The notes under the pieces: generated by a model
Database searches by the model: none
What the model was told of the DNA's origin: nothing
The model's input: the letters and a program-made list of their open reading frames with translations, nothing else
Translations under genes and position numbers: made by a program
Assembly (NCBI GenBank): GCA_015345905.1
Contig: JADDTR010000001.1
Span: 62,001 to 126,000, forward strand
From: Aotearoamyces nothofagi
Lineage: Eukaryota; Ascomycota; Leotiomycetes; Leotiales; Tympanidaceae
Direction of reading: 5' to 3'
Length of the DNA stretch: 64,000 bases
Shown here: positions 46,002 through 56,313 of the stretch, piece by piece
Position numbering within the stretch: position 1 is the first letter of the stretch
Layout: every line of letters starts with the position of its first letter

Positions 46002-46421
46002 TTAGATGGCACCAGCATCCTTAAGTAACTTTGGAAGCTGCGCCTTCTTCGCCTGCAGATCTGAGTTTCCTCCAATGTGTTGTTGCTTAATGAAAATGTT
46101 TGGGACTGAAGTCTGCCCAGTTATCTCGGCAAGAGCGGATTGGATGGCAGATCCATCATCTGAATTCAACTATTAGTAATGTGATGTAGGTAACCAAAGC
46201 CAAAGCCGCAACATACCAACTTGGTCGAGCTCGATGGTATAGAATTTGGCACCAAGTTCGGTCAGAAGGGACTTGGTAGCTTTGCAGTATGGGCAATACG
46301 ACTTGCTGAAGACGGCTGCGATGATGGATTAGCTTGCGCATCGATGGTGAGGTGTCTGGAGAAACCCACCAACAGCATTGTCGTCGATGATGGCCTGCGC
46401 CTTGGTCTTTGCAGCCGACAT
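46002..46421 (-). CDS. Dithiol glutaredoxin, CPYC type
   Basis: Glutathione-dependent reductase of disulfides and mixed disulfides. Exons are inferred at 46421-46370, 46315-46217 and 46159-46002, giving 102 residues. Motifs: AVFSKSYCPYCKATKSLL with the CPYC active site (Cys residues 26 and 29), TSVPNIFIKQQHIGGNSDL with the cis-proline TVP-type loop (here SVP) and the GG that binds glutathione. The ATG at 46421 gives the cytosolic form. In-frame sequence upstream encodes SFLRRFFSSSVTAAS, which looks like a mitochondrial presequence; the next ATG upstream (46577) lies before a TATA-like element, so use of that extension is uncertain (see findings). Introns are 54 and 57 bases. Confidence 0.92.
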
Positions 46422-46544
46422 GCTTGCGGCGGTGACGCTTGAAGAGAAGAATCTACGTAGGAACGAAATGTTGGGCAAGTCTTTAGATGAGCGACGGGTT
46501 GTAGGTGGATTGCGGATTGGGAATTCGATTGGCAGCGGGCGATG

Positions 46545-46560
46545 TTTATTATATATATAG
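46545..46560 (-). promoter_or_regulatory. Candidate TATA box of the glutaredoxin gene
   Basis: The plus strand reads tttattatatatatag; the complement gives ctatatatataataaa. It lies 125-140 bases before the glutaredoxin ATG on the minus strand, a reasonable distance for a fungal TATA with a leader of 70-100 bases. It also falls inside a possible upstream coding extension, which makes that extension's ATG unlikely to be transcribed from here. Confidence 0.5.
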
Positions 46561-47072
46561 CTTGCTCGGATTTGCATTGATTATCTAACTTCGGTGATCA
46601 TCTCTGGCGGCGAGCATTCAAATGACGATAGCGGCCCGGGGTCTGGCCCCTTCCGGCAGCGACGGTGGCTAGCCATGGCCGCAAGCTGTGATGACAAAGA
46701 ATCACATCTCACGACGTCGCAGGGTCTGGCAGTGCAGCTTGCTTGGAGGTTTTGTATCGCGCATGTACTCTACGATTGGAGAGTTTGTCTGGGAGGGTTC
46801 TGTAACTTGGCCTTACATAAATAGATGTGCACTAATGCATTTCATAAATCAATGACCTCGTATCGTCGCTGTCCTCGCTTGACTGGACATTTTAGAATCT
46901 GACCTCAAATTATCAAGACTGCCCGCTTCGGGCACGACAACCACTCCTCCCATCCCCCCGAGACCAGACGGTCTGCAACTCTATTCACACTCATCACTCC
47001 GCCCGTCACTGACAGGCTAGGAGAGGCACTGGGGCCTCGTGCACAGCCTCCGGAACCCTCCTCAAAGACAAG
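46561..47072. promoter_or_regulatory. Divergent intergenic region
   Basis: The remaining space between the glutaredoxin (minus) and the BAG-domain gene (plus). The plus-strand frame entering the BAG gene opens after a stop at 47010-47012. ATGs occur only at about 46824, 46835 and 46849, none in open frame with the BAG coding sequence without splicing. Confidence 0.5.
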
Positions 47073-48227
47073 GTGGCGTCCAGCGCAGTGGCATCGCAAG
47101 GTGCCACGATAACCTCCCTAGTTCAGAGTCTCCCTGATTCTCTGCAGAGCTACGTCGATACCGCTCTTGTCCAGTTCTACTCTGCCTACCAGCAGGTCCC
47201 GCAGCCGGTGCGCGACTACCTCGACAACACCGCAAGGTATACCAAGCTCGACACTCCCGAAGCCATCGTCGGCATAACTCTGGTCCTCTTCGTGACCGTC
47301 TTCTCGATGAGCCGCTGGGGATCTAGCTTCTGGAACAGTGGCCAGCGACTGTCTCCCTTTAGTGCTCGAAATAGTGCGCCCAACGTCACGGAAGATGACT
47401 ACTCATACATTACCTCGCAGGACTTAGAAGAGCCACGACGGGCATATGACCCATCATCCGCCCGACCGCCTTCTTCTGCCGTCCCAGAAGACGACGTTCT
47501 CCTCGTTAAGAACAAGGGGATCAACTACCCTCTCAAATTTCCTGCCTACAGCATAGGCGATGGCAAGCTGCAAGTCCGAGACCTCCGGGCCCGCGCCGCC
47601 GAGGCGATGAATATTTCCCAGAGCCGTCCCATAAAGCTACTCTACAAAGGCAAGCAGCTAAAAGATGACTACGCGCCATGTCGGGACTATAATCTCAAAA
47701 ACCAGTCCGAGGTCCTGTGCATCGTCGGGGATGAACGCCCCGAGAGCGATGGGTCTGACGACGGAAGCGACTCCAACAATACCGATTCCAAGACAAAGAA
47801 AAAGCGCAACCGCAAGTCGAAGAGAGGGAAGAAACCAAAGAGCGGTTCAAAATCCGACTCAAACCTCGACTCAAACCTCTCTCCAAACCTCTCTCCGCCC
47901 CCTGCTGCCTCTGCCGGAGCCTCCAGACCCGTTTCCCCAGCTCCCCCAGCTCCAAAGACCGCAATGGAGAAACTCGACGCCATCGCCTCCCACTTCCACA
48001 CCAAGATCCTCCCGCTCTGCGTGCAGTACACGGTAGCGCCACCGCCGGATTCCAAGAAGCGCGACTTCGAGCACAAGAAGCTCAGCGAGACGATCATGAA
48101 CGAGGTCATCCTGAAGCTCGACGCCGTCGAGACGGACGGCGATACCGATGCCAGACAGAAGCGGAGAGACTTGGTCAAGGAGACCCAGGGCGTCTTGAAC
48201 GGCCTCGATCAGAGCGCCGGCCACTAG
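47073..48227 (+). CDS. Membrane-anchored ubiquitin-like/BAG-domain cochaperone
   Basis: Resembles fission yeast Bag101/Bag102, nucleotide exchange factors for Hsp70. The exon seen gives about 384 residues. A membrane segment lies at about residues 65-81 ([16 protein letters not shown]). A ubiquitin-like domain follows at about 140-225 ([39 protein letters not shown]), then a lysine-rich linker ([17 protein letters not shown]), serine and proline repeats, and a C-terminal BAG domain (about 290-380: [40 protein letters not shown]). The true start is unresolved: the open frame runs back to 47013, and the first codon given here is GTG; no ATG precedes the membrane segment in this exon. A short upstream coding exon or a non-AUG start is likely. 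Confidence 0.85.
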   Translation: MASSAVASQGATITSLVQSLPDSLQSYVDTALVQFYSAYQQVPQPVRDYLDNTARYTKLDTPEAIVGITLVLFVTVFSMSRWGSSFWNSGQRLSPFSARNSAPNVTEDDYSYITSQDLEEPRRAYDPSSARPPSSAVPEDDVLLVKNKGINYPLKFPAYSIGDGKLQVRDLRARAAEAMNISQSRPIKLLYKGKQLKDDYAPCRDYNLKNQSEVLCIVGDERPESDGSDDGSDSNNTDSKTKKKRNRKSKRGKKPKSGSKSDSNLDSNLSPNLSPPPAASAGASRPVSPAPPAPKTAMEKLDAIASHFHTKILPLCVQYTVAPPPDSKKRDFEHKKLSETIMNEVILKLDAVETDGDTDARQKRRDLVKETQGVLNGLDQSAGH

Positions 48228-48713
48228 GACTGTTGGCTGCATAAATGGACGGAGCGGAACGGAGCTGGCTGGGGGGTTTTTTTTAGTGCACGCCAGATGC
48301 TCTAATCGAGATATCTATTATAGACACGGCCGAATTGTGACTCGTAGAGTCAAATGAATGACTTGAGCCCCATTGGAATCTCTACTCGCCTCGTACTTGC
48401 TTCGGTATAGAGATCGTGGACCTGGGCGTTCTTAGAGAGACAGGCTATTGGGCGTCGCTCGACACTGGCTGGAAGGAAAGCTCTGCGCTGCAGGCATTGC
48501 TGCCCATATATTACACTGGCATCTCACAAATTACAAGATATGATATGGCGGAAACTGGAATATAAACCCTTTGATAAAAACGCCAGCCAAGTCTATATAC
48601 TCCCAACACACAAGAGATCCATAGTAGGGACTACATGCGTGACCCTAAGATATAATCTAATAATTCGCTCTGAGCCATCATCTGTACCTATCCAAGTCCA
48701 TCGAGCCAGGTAA
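48228..48713. other. Intergenic, convergent 3' ends
   Basis: A 486-base gap between converging genes. A run of eight T (ggggtttttttt) at about 48277 follows the BAG gene's stop. Nothing coding is seen. Confidence 0.5.
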
Positions 48714-50093
48714 TTACAAATCCTTCTTGACAGCATGCTCCGGCTTGTGAGTAGTCTCGTAATCCACGTGAACATAAGCTCTCTCGATATCAGGCAGGCT
48801 CTCTAGTTTGATCTGTAGCGCCTCGGCTACGTCATGGGTTTCCATGAGCGTGGCATCGGCATTCATTACCACATCGACTTCCGCGATAAGTCTGGGGCCA
48901 CTATGGTAACATCTGACCGTATCAATGCCGTCGATATCGGGGGAGTGTGTGAGGCAGATGTACGTGATAAGCTGGTGCATATCGACTGGTCCGGTGACGC
49001 CTACGAGAAGCATGAATTCGGAAAAGGCCGTGTGAAGCCAGATGGAGGAGATGACGATGGAAAGAAAGATAGCACCCATGGGATCGATCCACCACTTCAG
49101 CTTCGAACCACCCACCGAGGTCAGGATACCGAAGCCGTTGATGAAGAGGTCGTTGCGGTGGTCTTGCCAGAGGATGTTGACCTGAGAATAGACATCCTTC
49201 AGGGACCAGCAGTAGAGCCAAAGACTGAACTTTGTGGAAAAGGCCACCCCCACAGCAACAACAGACGGGAGATGGAAATTGTTTGTGTCTGAGCTCTGTC
49301 CCACCACAAGGTCGCGGGCTGAGAAAGCGATCAGAATCAACGAGACCGATGTCATAATGAAGCAGAACGCGATGTTGCCGACCGTTTCGAGGCGTGCTTT
49401 GCCGGAAGGAAACTTTCGCGGATCAACCCTAGATACAGCCCGATTCGTGAGGATGAGGGTGACGTTGGACATAGGGTCGAAGATGGCGTCGGCCATAGTT
49501 GTGAAGAGCGAAAGCGATCCAGAGGTGATGGCGGCATACAGTTGTAGGCCTGCGAGCAAAATGTTGGCAGCAAAGGAGCCATAGACGGCGATCTTATACT
49601 TCAGGTGGGTGTCGCCGGCTTCTTGTTTTGCATCCGCTCTGTGGTCATCGACAGGCTTCAGAAGCCTCTCAATATTCTCATTTTGGGCCTCGTAGAAGCC
49701 CTGGACCTTTTTCGCTTTGCGCGCATCCTTGTTGAACGTGACGGGTCCGCAGCCATCTCGTTTTCTCGACGTATTCGCCCTGATACTGTCTAGTTCGTCC
49801 GGGCTCTTATAAGCCGCTGAGAGCTGATATGGATCATTTTCAAGCGTGTATCGAGGCGGTTGTCTGCCCTCTACATCAGCCATGCCAACTCCGGTTTGTC
49901 TCAATATCGAGTCTTGGGTTTCGAGTGGTAGAAGAGGCGGCTCGTAAGCGGTGGTCGAGCTGTGCCTTGGTGTACCAGTCGAGCGAATCGGTGTGTGAGT
50001 GCCGGATCTTACTGATGCTGGCCGCTGTGAGTGTAAATGGGCCGCTATAGGATGCATGGAGATGGCATGGCTCAGATCTGGTGAATGGGCCAT
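48714..50093 (-). CDS. Cation diffusion facilitator, manganese type
   Basis: Metal/proton antiporter of the CDF family. A single-exon gene of 459 residues from the first ATG in frame (MAHSPDLSHAISMHP); upstream open sequence has no ATG. A disordered cytosolic N-terminus of about 165 residues precedes six membrane segments, starting at KYKIAVYGSFAANILLAGLQ. Membrane segment 2 contains ADAIFDPMSN (DxxxD) and segment 5 contains WQDHRNDLFINGFG (DxxxD). Zinc transporters usually have His in place of the first Asp, so paired DxxxD sites point to manganese, as in fungal MntH-independent CDF-type Mn exporters. The C-terminal cytosolic domain (VRCYHSGPRLIAEVDVVMNA, AYVHVDYETTHKPEH) has the usual ferredoxin-like dimer fold. 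Likely vacuolar or Golgi; location is inferred. Confidence 0.9.
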   Translation of the reverse strand: MAHSPDLSHAISMHPIAAHLHSQRPASVRSGTHTPIRSTGTPRHSSTTAYEPPLLPLETQDSILRQTGVGMADVEGRQPPRYTLENDPYQLSAAYKSPDELDSIRANTSRKRDGCGPVTFNKDARKAKKVQGFYEAQNENIERLLKPVDDHRADAKQEAGDTHLKYKIAVYGSFAANILLAGLQLYAAITSGSLSLFTTMADAIFDPMSNVTLILTNRAVSRVDPRKFPSGKARLETVGNIAFCFIMTSVSLILIAFSARDLVVGQSSDTNNFHLPSVVAVGVAFSTKFSLWLYCWSLKDVYSQVNILWQDHRNDLFINGFGILTSVGGSKLKWWIDPMGAIFLSIVISSIWLHTAFSEFMLLVGVTGPVDMHQLITYICLTHSPDIDGIDTVRCYHSGPRLIAEVDVVMNADATLMETHDVAEALQIKLESLPDIERAYVHVDYETTHKPEHAVKKDL

Positions 50094-52763
50094 GTCGGAC
50101 AGCTGCAGGTTGTTGTGCTGATAAGTGGTGCGCTGCTTCTCGCGGCCGCAGACCAGACAAAGAAAGAACAATCGCAATAAAAGATAGTTTCTGTAGAATA
50201 TATAGACCCTAGAAGTAATTCTGCTATTTCAGTGATGTCTATGGGTTAGTGGTGATGAATCAATGATGTTTTGTAGACACTATCAATCAGTGCGGACTTG
50301 ACTTTGGATCTCCGCGGATTTTTAGCCTCCGACTCAAGTGTCAGTGAGGCGGTGCTCGCCACAGCCTTGGCAGTGATCATGATGAGCTCCAAGAGCATTT
50401 CCAAATGGCTTTGAAGCCATTTCGAATGCTAGCAAGACTTGTAGGTTTCAAGAAGTCAACACTGAAGCTGGAAGAAGACAAATGTCGCACCGCAGCCCAG
50501 CGTGTGGAGCAGCATCTTATATAAACGTAAACTCGGAGATTCTCGGAGCGCGCGTACCGGGGCATCAGCTGCGCCAGCTCTTAAATCCCCCCCCCAACGA
50601 ATCGCGGCGTGGAAAAGGGCATCTTGAAAGACCCGATAACGCACAGATTCTGGATGGCGAGCGGGTCCTTGTCTTGTCGTCTTGAACATGTTGGGCTGCC
50701 CAGGAAAGCTTGGGGCTCTTGGTTATGTATGGTGCCGGGCCCCGGCTAAGAGATGTGTCTGTCCAGGATGATTCGATTCCTCCGTGGCTTATCGTATATC
50801 TTCTCCCGTGCACAACCCAGACTCACTATACATGAATGCAAAGCGCTGTTTACTGTCGCTGACAGATTTTTGATTGAATATATCATTTTGCCAGATAAGC
50901 CATAGGAATACATAAAACCCTCCTACCGTTTTTTAAGATGAGGATCCTGCGACTTTGCTCCGAATCTAGCCCTCCCGAGCTGCATTTGATATGAGAATTA
51001 TAGGCTACGGATTTTCTCAAGCCAGCAGCCATCTCTTGAATAAGCCCCAATGAGTAACACCTCTCATCTCTCATTCATTCCCATCAAGGCAAGCAAGCCA
51101 CAATCCCCCTTCTCTAAAGACTCCCAATTCCTCCTCGGCATTTCGTTTCACCTCGCATCATGAAACAACAAGACTCGCACCAAGAGCTCTAATCCCCACC
51201 GCCTCCCCCCAAACCTCAAAAACCTTAATCACAGCCAGCCAAGCCCATGAGACACCATCCTCCCGCTCCTGAAGAACCCGTAGTCCGTGCCGCAGCTAAT
51301 CCGTACATGACATCTCGCATGCCGCACGCCCATTCCCCAGCTAATCCGTACATGACATCTCGCATGCCGCACGCCCATTCCCCAGCTATCAAAACAGCTA
51401 GACAGATAAGTTAAGCATGTCAAAGAAGTCCCACTCCCCAGCACGGATCATGGGGGAGAATCCCCCAAACCCCCTTCCTCGCTGCGCTCGCTCGCTTGGG
51501 TCGTCGTGCTGTATCTGCAGATCCTGATACCGTCAAACGTCGGCTCTCCGTCTCTCGGCCGGGAGGATTTCTTTCTTCCTTTCTTCCTTCCTTCTTTCCT
51601 TCCCTCCTTCCAAGCCCGCCCTGTGCTCGCGCCTGCTGCAGGGTACGGGAGTAAGCAGACGCGAAACAGCGAGCGCCAGAAACACCCTCTACTCCAAACC
51701 CGCCTAATACATAAAACCGCGGCGCACTTTCCTGCCCCCCCAAGCCCCGCTCTCGCTCGCCGTTCGGATCTCGAAGCAGGTCCCGTCGTCAAAGCACGCA
51801 TCACGATATCCCAGCCATCATGGACGCTTTGGTGTGTGCTGTAGAAACGAGAAGCTATGGCCCAGCCCAGACCTACTTCCGCACGTCCCTCCCTATGCTT
51901 CGGCACGGCCCTGCTCCAGCACGTGGACGGAGTCCGTCCGACAGGCTATGGTCGTCAGGACTTACCTCATCTAGTTGCTCGAGTCCTCGTTTACAGTAGA
52001 TAGCAAGTGACTACAGTATCAGAACCACGTTTCCATGTATCGAGTCCATGCCTCCATCTCTTGAATCCGCTTCTCTATCTCCATCCGCATCCGCAACCCC
52101 ATCCCCATCTCGGAGTCCGTAAAAGAAAGAAAAGAAAGCAACGGCAGTCGCACTACTATAGTACATCTGTACAATACTACAGTATACCGTGCTGTACAGT
52201 ACGGTATGCACCATCTGGATCCGAGCGTCCGTTTCAGACTCTCCCTGTCCCCCTCTCTCGGCTCTTGGACATCAGATGAACCCTACCACATGATGCGTGA
52301 CGCATCCCGATCTACGCAGGCCGAGAGGCGAGAATCCCTCCTTACCTATGTAGCACGGCAGGCTTTCCGGGCTGGGTGGGTAGATCCGCAAGCTTAGCAG
52401 TCTTGGGATATTGGAAGCGAATTATAACATCAAGATAATAATGAATGGATGAATAGAAAAACCTTCACTTTAGATTGACAGGCAAGGCCTGCAAAAGAAA
52501 CCCAAGCACACACAGAATCACAGTTCCGATATATCATATCATACAATCATCAATTACAAAGAGTAAATATAGAAATCTTTTTGCATTATGCGAACATAAA
52601 CGGCTTATCCAAGCCATCACGGATGCTCCAGCATCTGCAGTCCGGTCTAAAATACAACCGACAAGGAAACTCCCATACGCCGCTTCATGCATGTGTGAAG
52701 GCGTCGCTGAGCACAGCGAAGTGAACCAGGTCCCAATATATCCGCCACAAGAAACGCCTCCGT
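50094..52763. other. Long intergenic region with short repeats
   Basis: A 2.7-kb gap between two minus-strand genes. It includes a run of nine C at about 50587, a 45-base tandem duplication (annotated separately), a C+T-rich tract at 51568-51612 (ttccttccttctttccttcc) and self-complementary GTACAGTAC at 52193-52203. Open frames at 51448-51906 and elsewhere are low-complexity or lack recognisable features. The part nearest 50093 is the CDF promoter. Confidence 0.5.
51293..51390. repeat. 45-base tandem duplication
   Basis: Two perfect adjacent copies of a 45-base unit starting cagctaatccgtacatgaca, at 51293-51337 and 51338-51382, followed by eight bases (cagctatc) that begin a third copy and then diverge. 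Perfect identity suggests a recent slippage or unequal crossover. Confidence 0.9.
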
Positions 52764-53652
52764 CTATTTTTGCCAGAACCAGTACCTGTGGAGTTGTTAG
52801 TCGGTTGTTGGCGCACGGGTGGTAGTGGAGAGGGACAAACGTACTCAGCTGCATATTGAATCTCGAATGATGCGGGTTGGCCTGCACAAGTTGCTGGTTG
52901 TAAGCCTCCGGCAGTGTTGAGACGGTATACTTCTTCGAGGTTTCCGGTCGCGCCATCTATTGTGAGGAGTTTCAGCCACGGTACGGAACCGTTGCCTACA
53001 CCACCTTGTCCCTTTGATGCTGTGGTAGGTGCAGCAGAGGTAGCGTTCTTCGCACATGGTGCAGTACCGAGATCCATAGATGTTGTATCAAGATCGAAGA
53101 ACGGCGTGGAAATGGTTGTGAAGAAGTGCTTTCCAGTAGCCGACAGGTCCGCGACGTTCTGAGCTTGTAAGCTGGATTGGTCGATGTTGTACTGGAGAGC
53201 AAAGTTTGGTAGTGTAGCTAGGACACTGGGGGCCGATGCGGCGATACAGGTGGCGTTGTAGAGGGTTGCAACTGCACCGATGGGAACTGGAACGGCCGTG
53301 GCATTGTTGGGACTGCAGGTGTAGTTTTGTGTCCCTCGTCCAATGGCGACGTGCTTCAACGTGAGACCCGCTGATACTGACGGCAAAGGAGTAGGTGCTG
53401 TAATAATATCAGTATAGGGCAACGTATAGCTGCGGAGATTGCTAACGAACCAACAGGCATGGAAGCTTTGCTGACATCACACACAGAGGAAGCAGACACG
53501 CCTCGACTTTGGCCGACCTTCGAGGCCAAGCTGTTGAAGTATGTGGATAATGCGGCCGTGTCTTGAGAAGTTGCAGGAGTCCAGGCATTGTATGTTGGCG
53601 CAGCCATCGCACCCGCGGCCAGCGCCGATGCCATCCATATAGAAGAACGCAT
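52764..53652 (-). CDS. Secreted DUF3455 protein
   Basis: Exons are inferred at 53652-53451, 53397-52845 and 52785-52764, giving 258 residues. The signal peptide is clear (MRSSIWMASALAAGAMA, cleavage before AAP or AP). The mature part shows DUF3455 features: APTPLPSVSAGLTLKHVAIG, RGTQNYTC and a C-terminal ATCAGQPASFEIQYAAE joined by the last splice to YWFWQK, the usual aromatic end of the family. The first intron uses the donor GTTCGT. Fungal members are often annotated as malate dehydrogenase-like, but no dehydrogenase motif is visible, so that label is unsupported. Several N-glycosylation sequons are present. The final exon is only 22 bases; without it the frame runs into unrelated sequence. 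Confidence 0.87.
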
Positions 53653-56313
53653 GATGATATGTTCGAAGTGGACGAGATATTAATGATGAGAAAAGGAGAA
53701 GATGAGTAATCAGAGGAGAAAGCCTAAGAAAGACGCAAGGAGACAAAGAACAGAATCGATATGAGGGGAGGATGGCTGAGAGGATGACAAGAGGGTGGCT
53801 TCATGTTGGGCGGCAGCTTCATCTTATACACTCTGACTGAAAGCCCAGATGGGGGAATATGCAGCGGCAGAGGCCAGACAGGCGGCTGGGCCAAATCCTG
53901 GCCAAGAAAGCCGCCGACCTACCACGTCGGAAAATAGCAATCTGCTCGGCGGCCGGGGCAGAGTCGAGTGGTGAAGGAAGGGAAGGCGGAAGAGACCCTG
54001 GACGGTAACACATCTGCAGACATCTGCGGACATCTGTAAATATCTGCTGTACAGCCATCTGCAAACACCTCGATGCGCGCAGCCAGGATCTATAAACGGG
54101 GCAGTAATGCCAGGATGGGCAGGGCAGGATGGCGGTTGGCGAGGGACCGGGTCGCCTCTGGGCCCGGCGTTTCGACGTCCAGGACGGATTTGAGCAGATC
54201 AGTAGCGTGGGCGCATGGAGGAGCGAGGGCGAGAGCGAGGGCGAGGGCGAGGACGGGCAGCGGGCCTGGCGGGGAGGGGAGGGGGGCCGGGAGGCCTGGA
54301 CAGCGTACGGTGTACGGTGTACAGCGCTGTTGCAGGCTGCCAGTGGACCCTGCAGCGACGGAATAGCGAGTGGACAGCACTGTAATTACTCCACGTACTA
54401 CCTCACGGGGCACTCACTCACCCTACAGTATAGCGGGTACTGGACGGTACAGTACCCTGCGAGGCGCGAGGGCGGGGGTGCCAGTGGGTGCGGGCCACTT
54501 GTTTGGCGTGCTCAGGGTGTCCGGGGGGGGGGTGTCTGTCCGCTACGGCCGCCTGGCTTCCCTACGCTGTAGGTACCTAACAGTATCCCTCCAGCACCCC
54601 TCCAGCACCCTCCAGCACCCTCCACTACCCTACAGGACTGTGCCGTCCACTACCCTAAAGTGCGTGAGGACCTCCACGACAGGCGCCCCCCCCTCTCCCC
54701 CCGGTCTCCACGCCGGATAAAATAAACGCTTTGGCCGCGACGAGGCCGGCCGCTTATTCTGCCCAGTCGCAGCCGGCGTGGCGGGAGAAACGCTCCGCGT
54801 CTGAAGGCCCTGTCGCTACTCGGGCCATCAAACACCACCGGCCTCGCAAGCGTCGAGAAGCTCGAATCCGCCTCTCCTCCTCTCCTCGCACGGCTCGCAC
54901 GCCCACGCGCACGCCCACGCTCACAGACCGCAACTGTAGATAGATGATCCGGGACCCATCCGGCGCCCGCTATCAGAGAAGGAGAAAAGCTTCTTTCTAC
55001 AGACTAACAGTACGTGTAGCCCTTCGTGGTCGGTGCTCGGACCAGGCCGTGTCGTAGCTTGAGACCTGACACCTGGCACATCCGTATCCCAAATCCTCCT
55101 TATTCCATTGTTCGGTACGGGTAGGCCTGCTCTATTGTGCAGCTCAGTACAGTACTCGTGCTTTGTTTTATCGGCGCGGTAGAAGGAGCCAGCAGTGCAG
55201 CACGCTGTTCGAAACGCCCTGTGTCGCCTCGCGTGCTGCCCAAGTTGCAGCGAGCCAAGTGGCCAGGCAGGACGCATCTGGGCAGTTAGACACGAAAGCT
55301 TGCAGTGCAGACACAGATACAGGATCCGGGATACGGGACGTAGGATAATGCAAAACACTGGACTTGGACGCAAATCCCGGACACAGAATACAGGACGCAG
55401 AATACAGAACCCAGAATACAGAATACAGGACCAAAGAATACAGAATACAGAATACAGAATAAGAATGCAGAACCCAGAATACAAGACACGCAACTCCCCA
55501 ACAGCCGCGCCCGCCATCTCAACCCTCCCAACCTCCCACCCATCCATTGGCTCCCGATGCCCCATCCCCATCCGCCGTCTATTCTTAGTCCCCCCGGGTC
55601 CCCCGTCCCCACCCAGCTCTCCGACTGGCCAGGCGCCTAATCCAGCCCATCCCGCCGCCATCCCCGTCGCCCAATACCTTGTCCCTCCGTGCATGCATTA
55701 TACGCCCACCGTAGCCTATCGCTTGCGCAATTGCTCGAAAATAGAAGGAGAGAGGGACAAGGAAAAACGCGGCTCCCCGAAGAGCTGGAGAGCGGGTCTG
55801 GCCTATCAGCACATTGTTTCTACATCAGAAGCCATACTATCGCTGTGCGGCCAGATTAGAGTATGTGTGTGTGTATGCGCGCATGGCCTTTTGAGCTTCG
55901 ACATCCCCGCCCACGTACTATACACAGTAGTCAGCCGGCTAATAATCTAATCGTGCGCGGGGCCATCCTTGCTTTGGTATATCTATCGATAAGGGAACCG
56001 GTCGTTTACTTTGACTGGGTCGGACTGCTTCCTTGGGCGAGAGTCCTCTGAACGCCGATTCCGCAACATGACAGCTTGGTTACTACCCGTAGCATCCGTG
56101 ACGTGACATCTTCGATATTACCCATCTCATCGAACGTACACCATCTTGGGATTATTGCACGGCGTAGAGTCAGAACAGGTTACGTACCGCGGTAGCTGTA
56201 TTATGCCACTGTTTGGTTATTATACACTATCTAGACTGCTGATGCCGATGCTGTATCCAATAAACACCTGTACCCAGAAGAGTTGAAACGGCCGTGCTTT
56301 TCCCATCTTGGCC
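53653..56313. other. Long intergenic, repeat-rich and partly G+C-rich region
   Basis: A 2.7-kb gap between two minus-strand genes. At 54220-54290 the plus strand is purine-rich G+C sequence (gcgagggcgagggcgagg). At 54580-54660 there are near-repeats of ctccagcaccc and cactaccct. At 55385-55485 about ten imperfect agaatac units follow one another. Open frames on both strands (for example 54129-54572, 55195-55950 and 54921-55694) are mostly translated repeat. No gene is supported. Confidence 0.5.
55383..55487. repeat. AGAATAC-type tandem repeat
   Basis: Around ten imperfect copies of a 7-8-base unit (cagaatac, with variants cagaaccc and caggac), spanning about 100 bases. Confidence 0.8.

Noticed and set aside
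54129-54572. Arginine and glycine-rich open frame of 147 codons.
   Set aside because: Composition follows the purine-rich GCGAGG repeat; no domain, and overlapping frames on the other strand are equally open.
55195-55950. Open frame of 251 codons opposite one of 257 codons.
   Set aside because: Both depend on the AGAATAC array and flanking proline-rich low-complexity sequence; neither shows a family motif.
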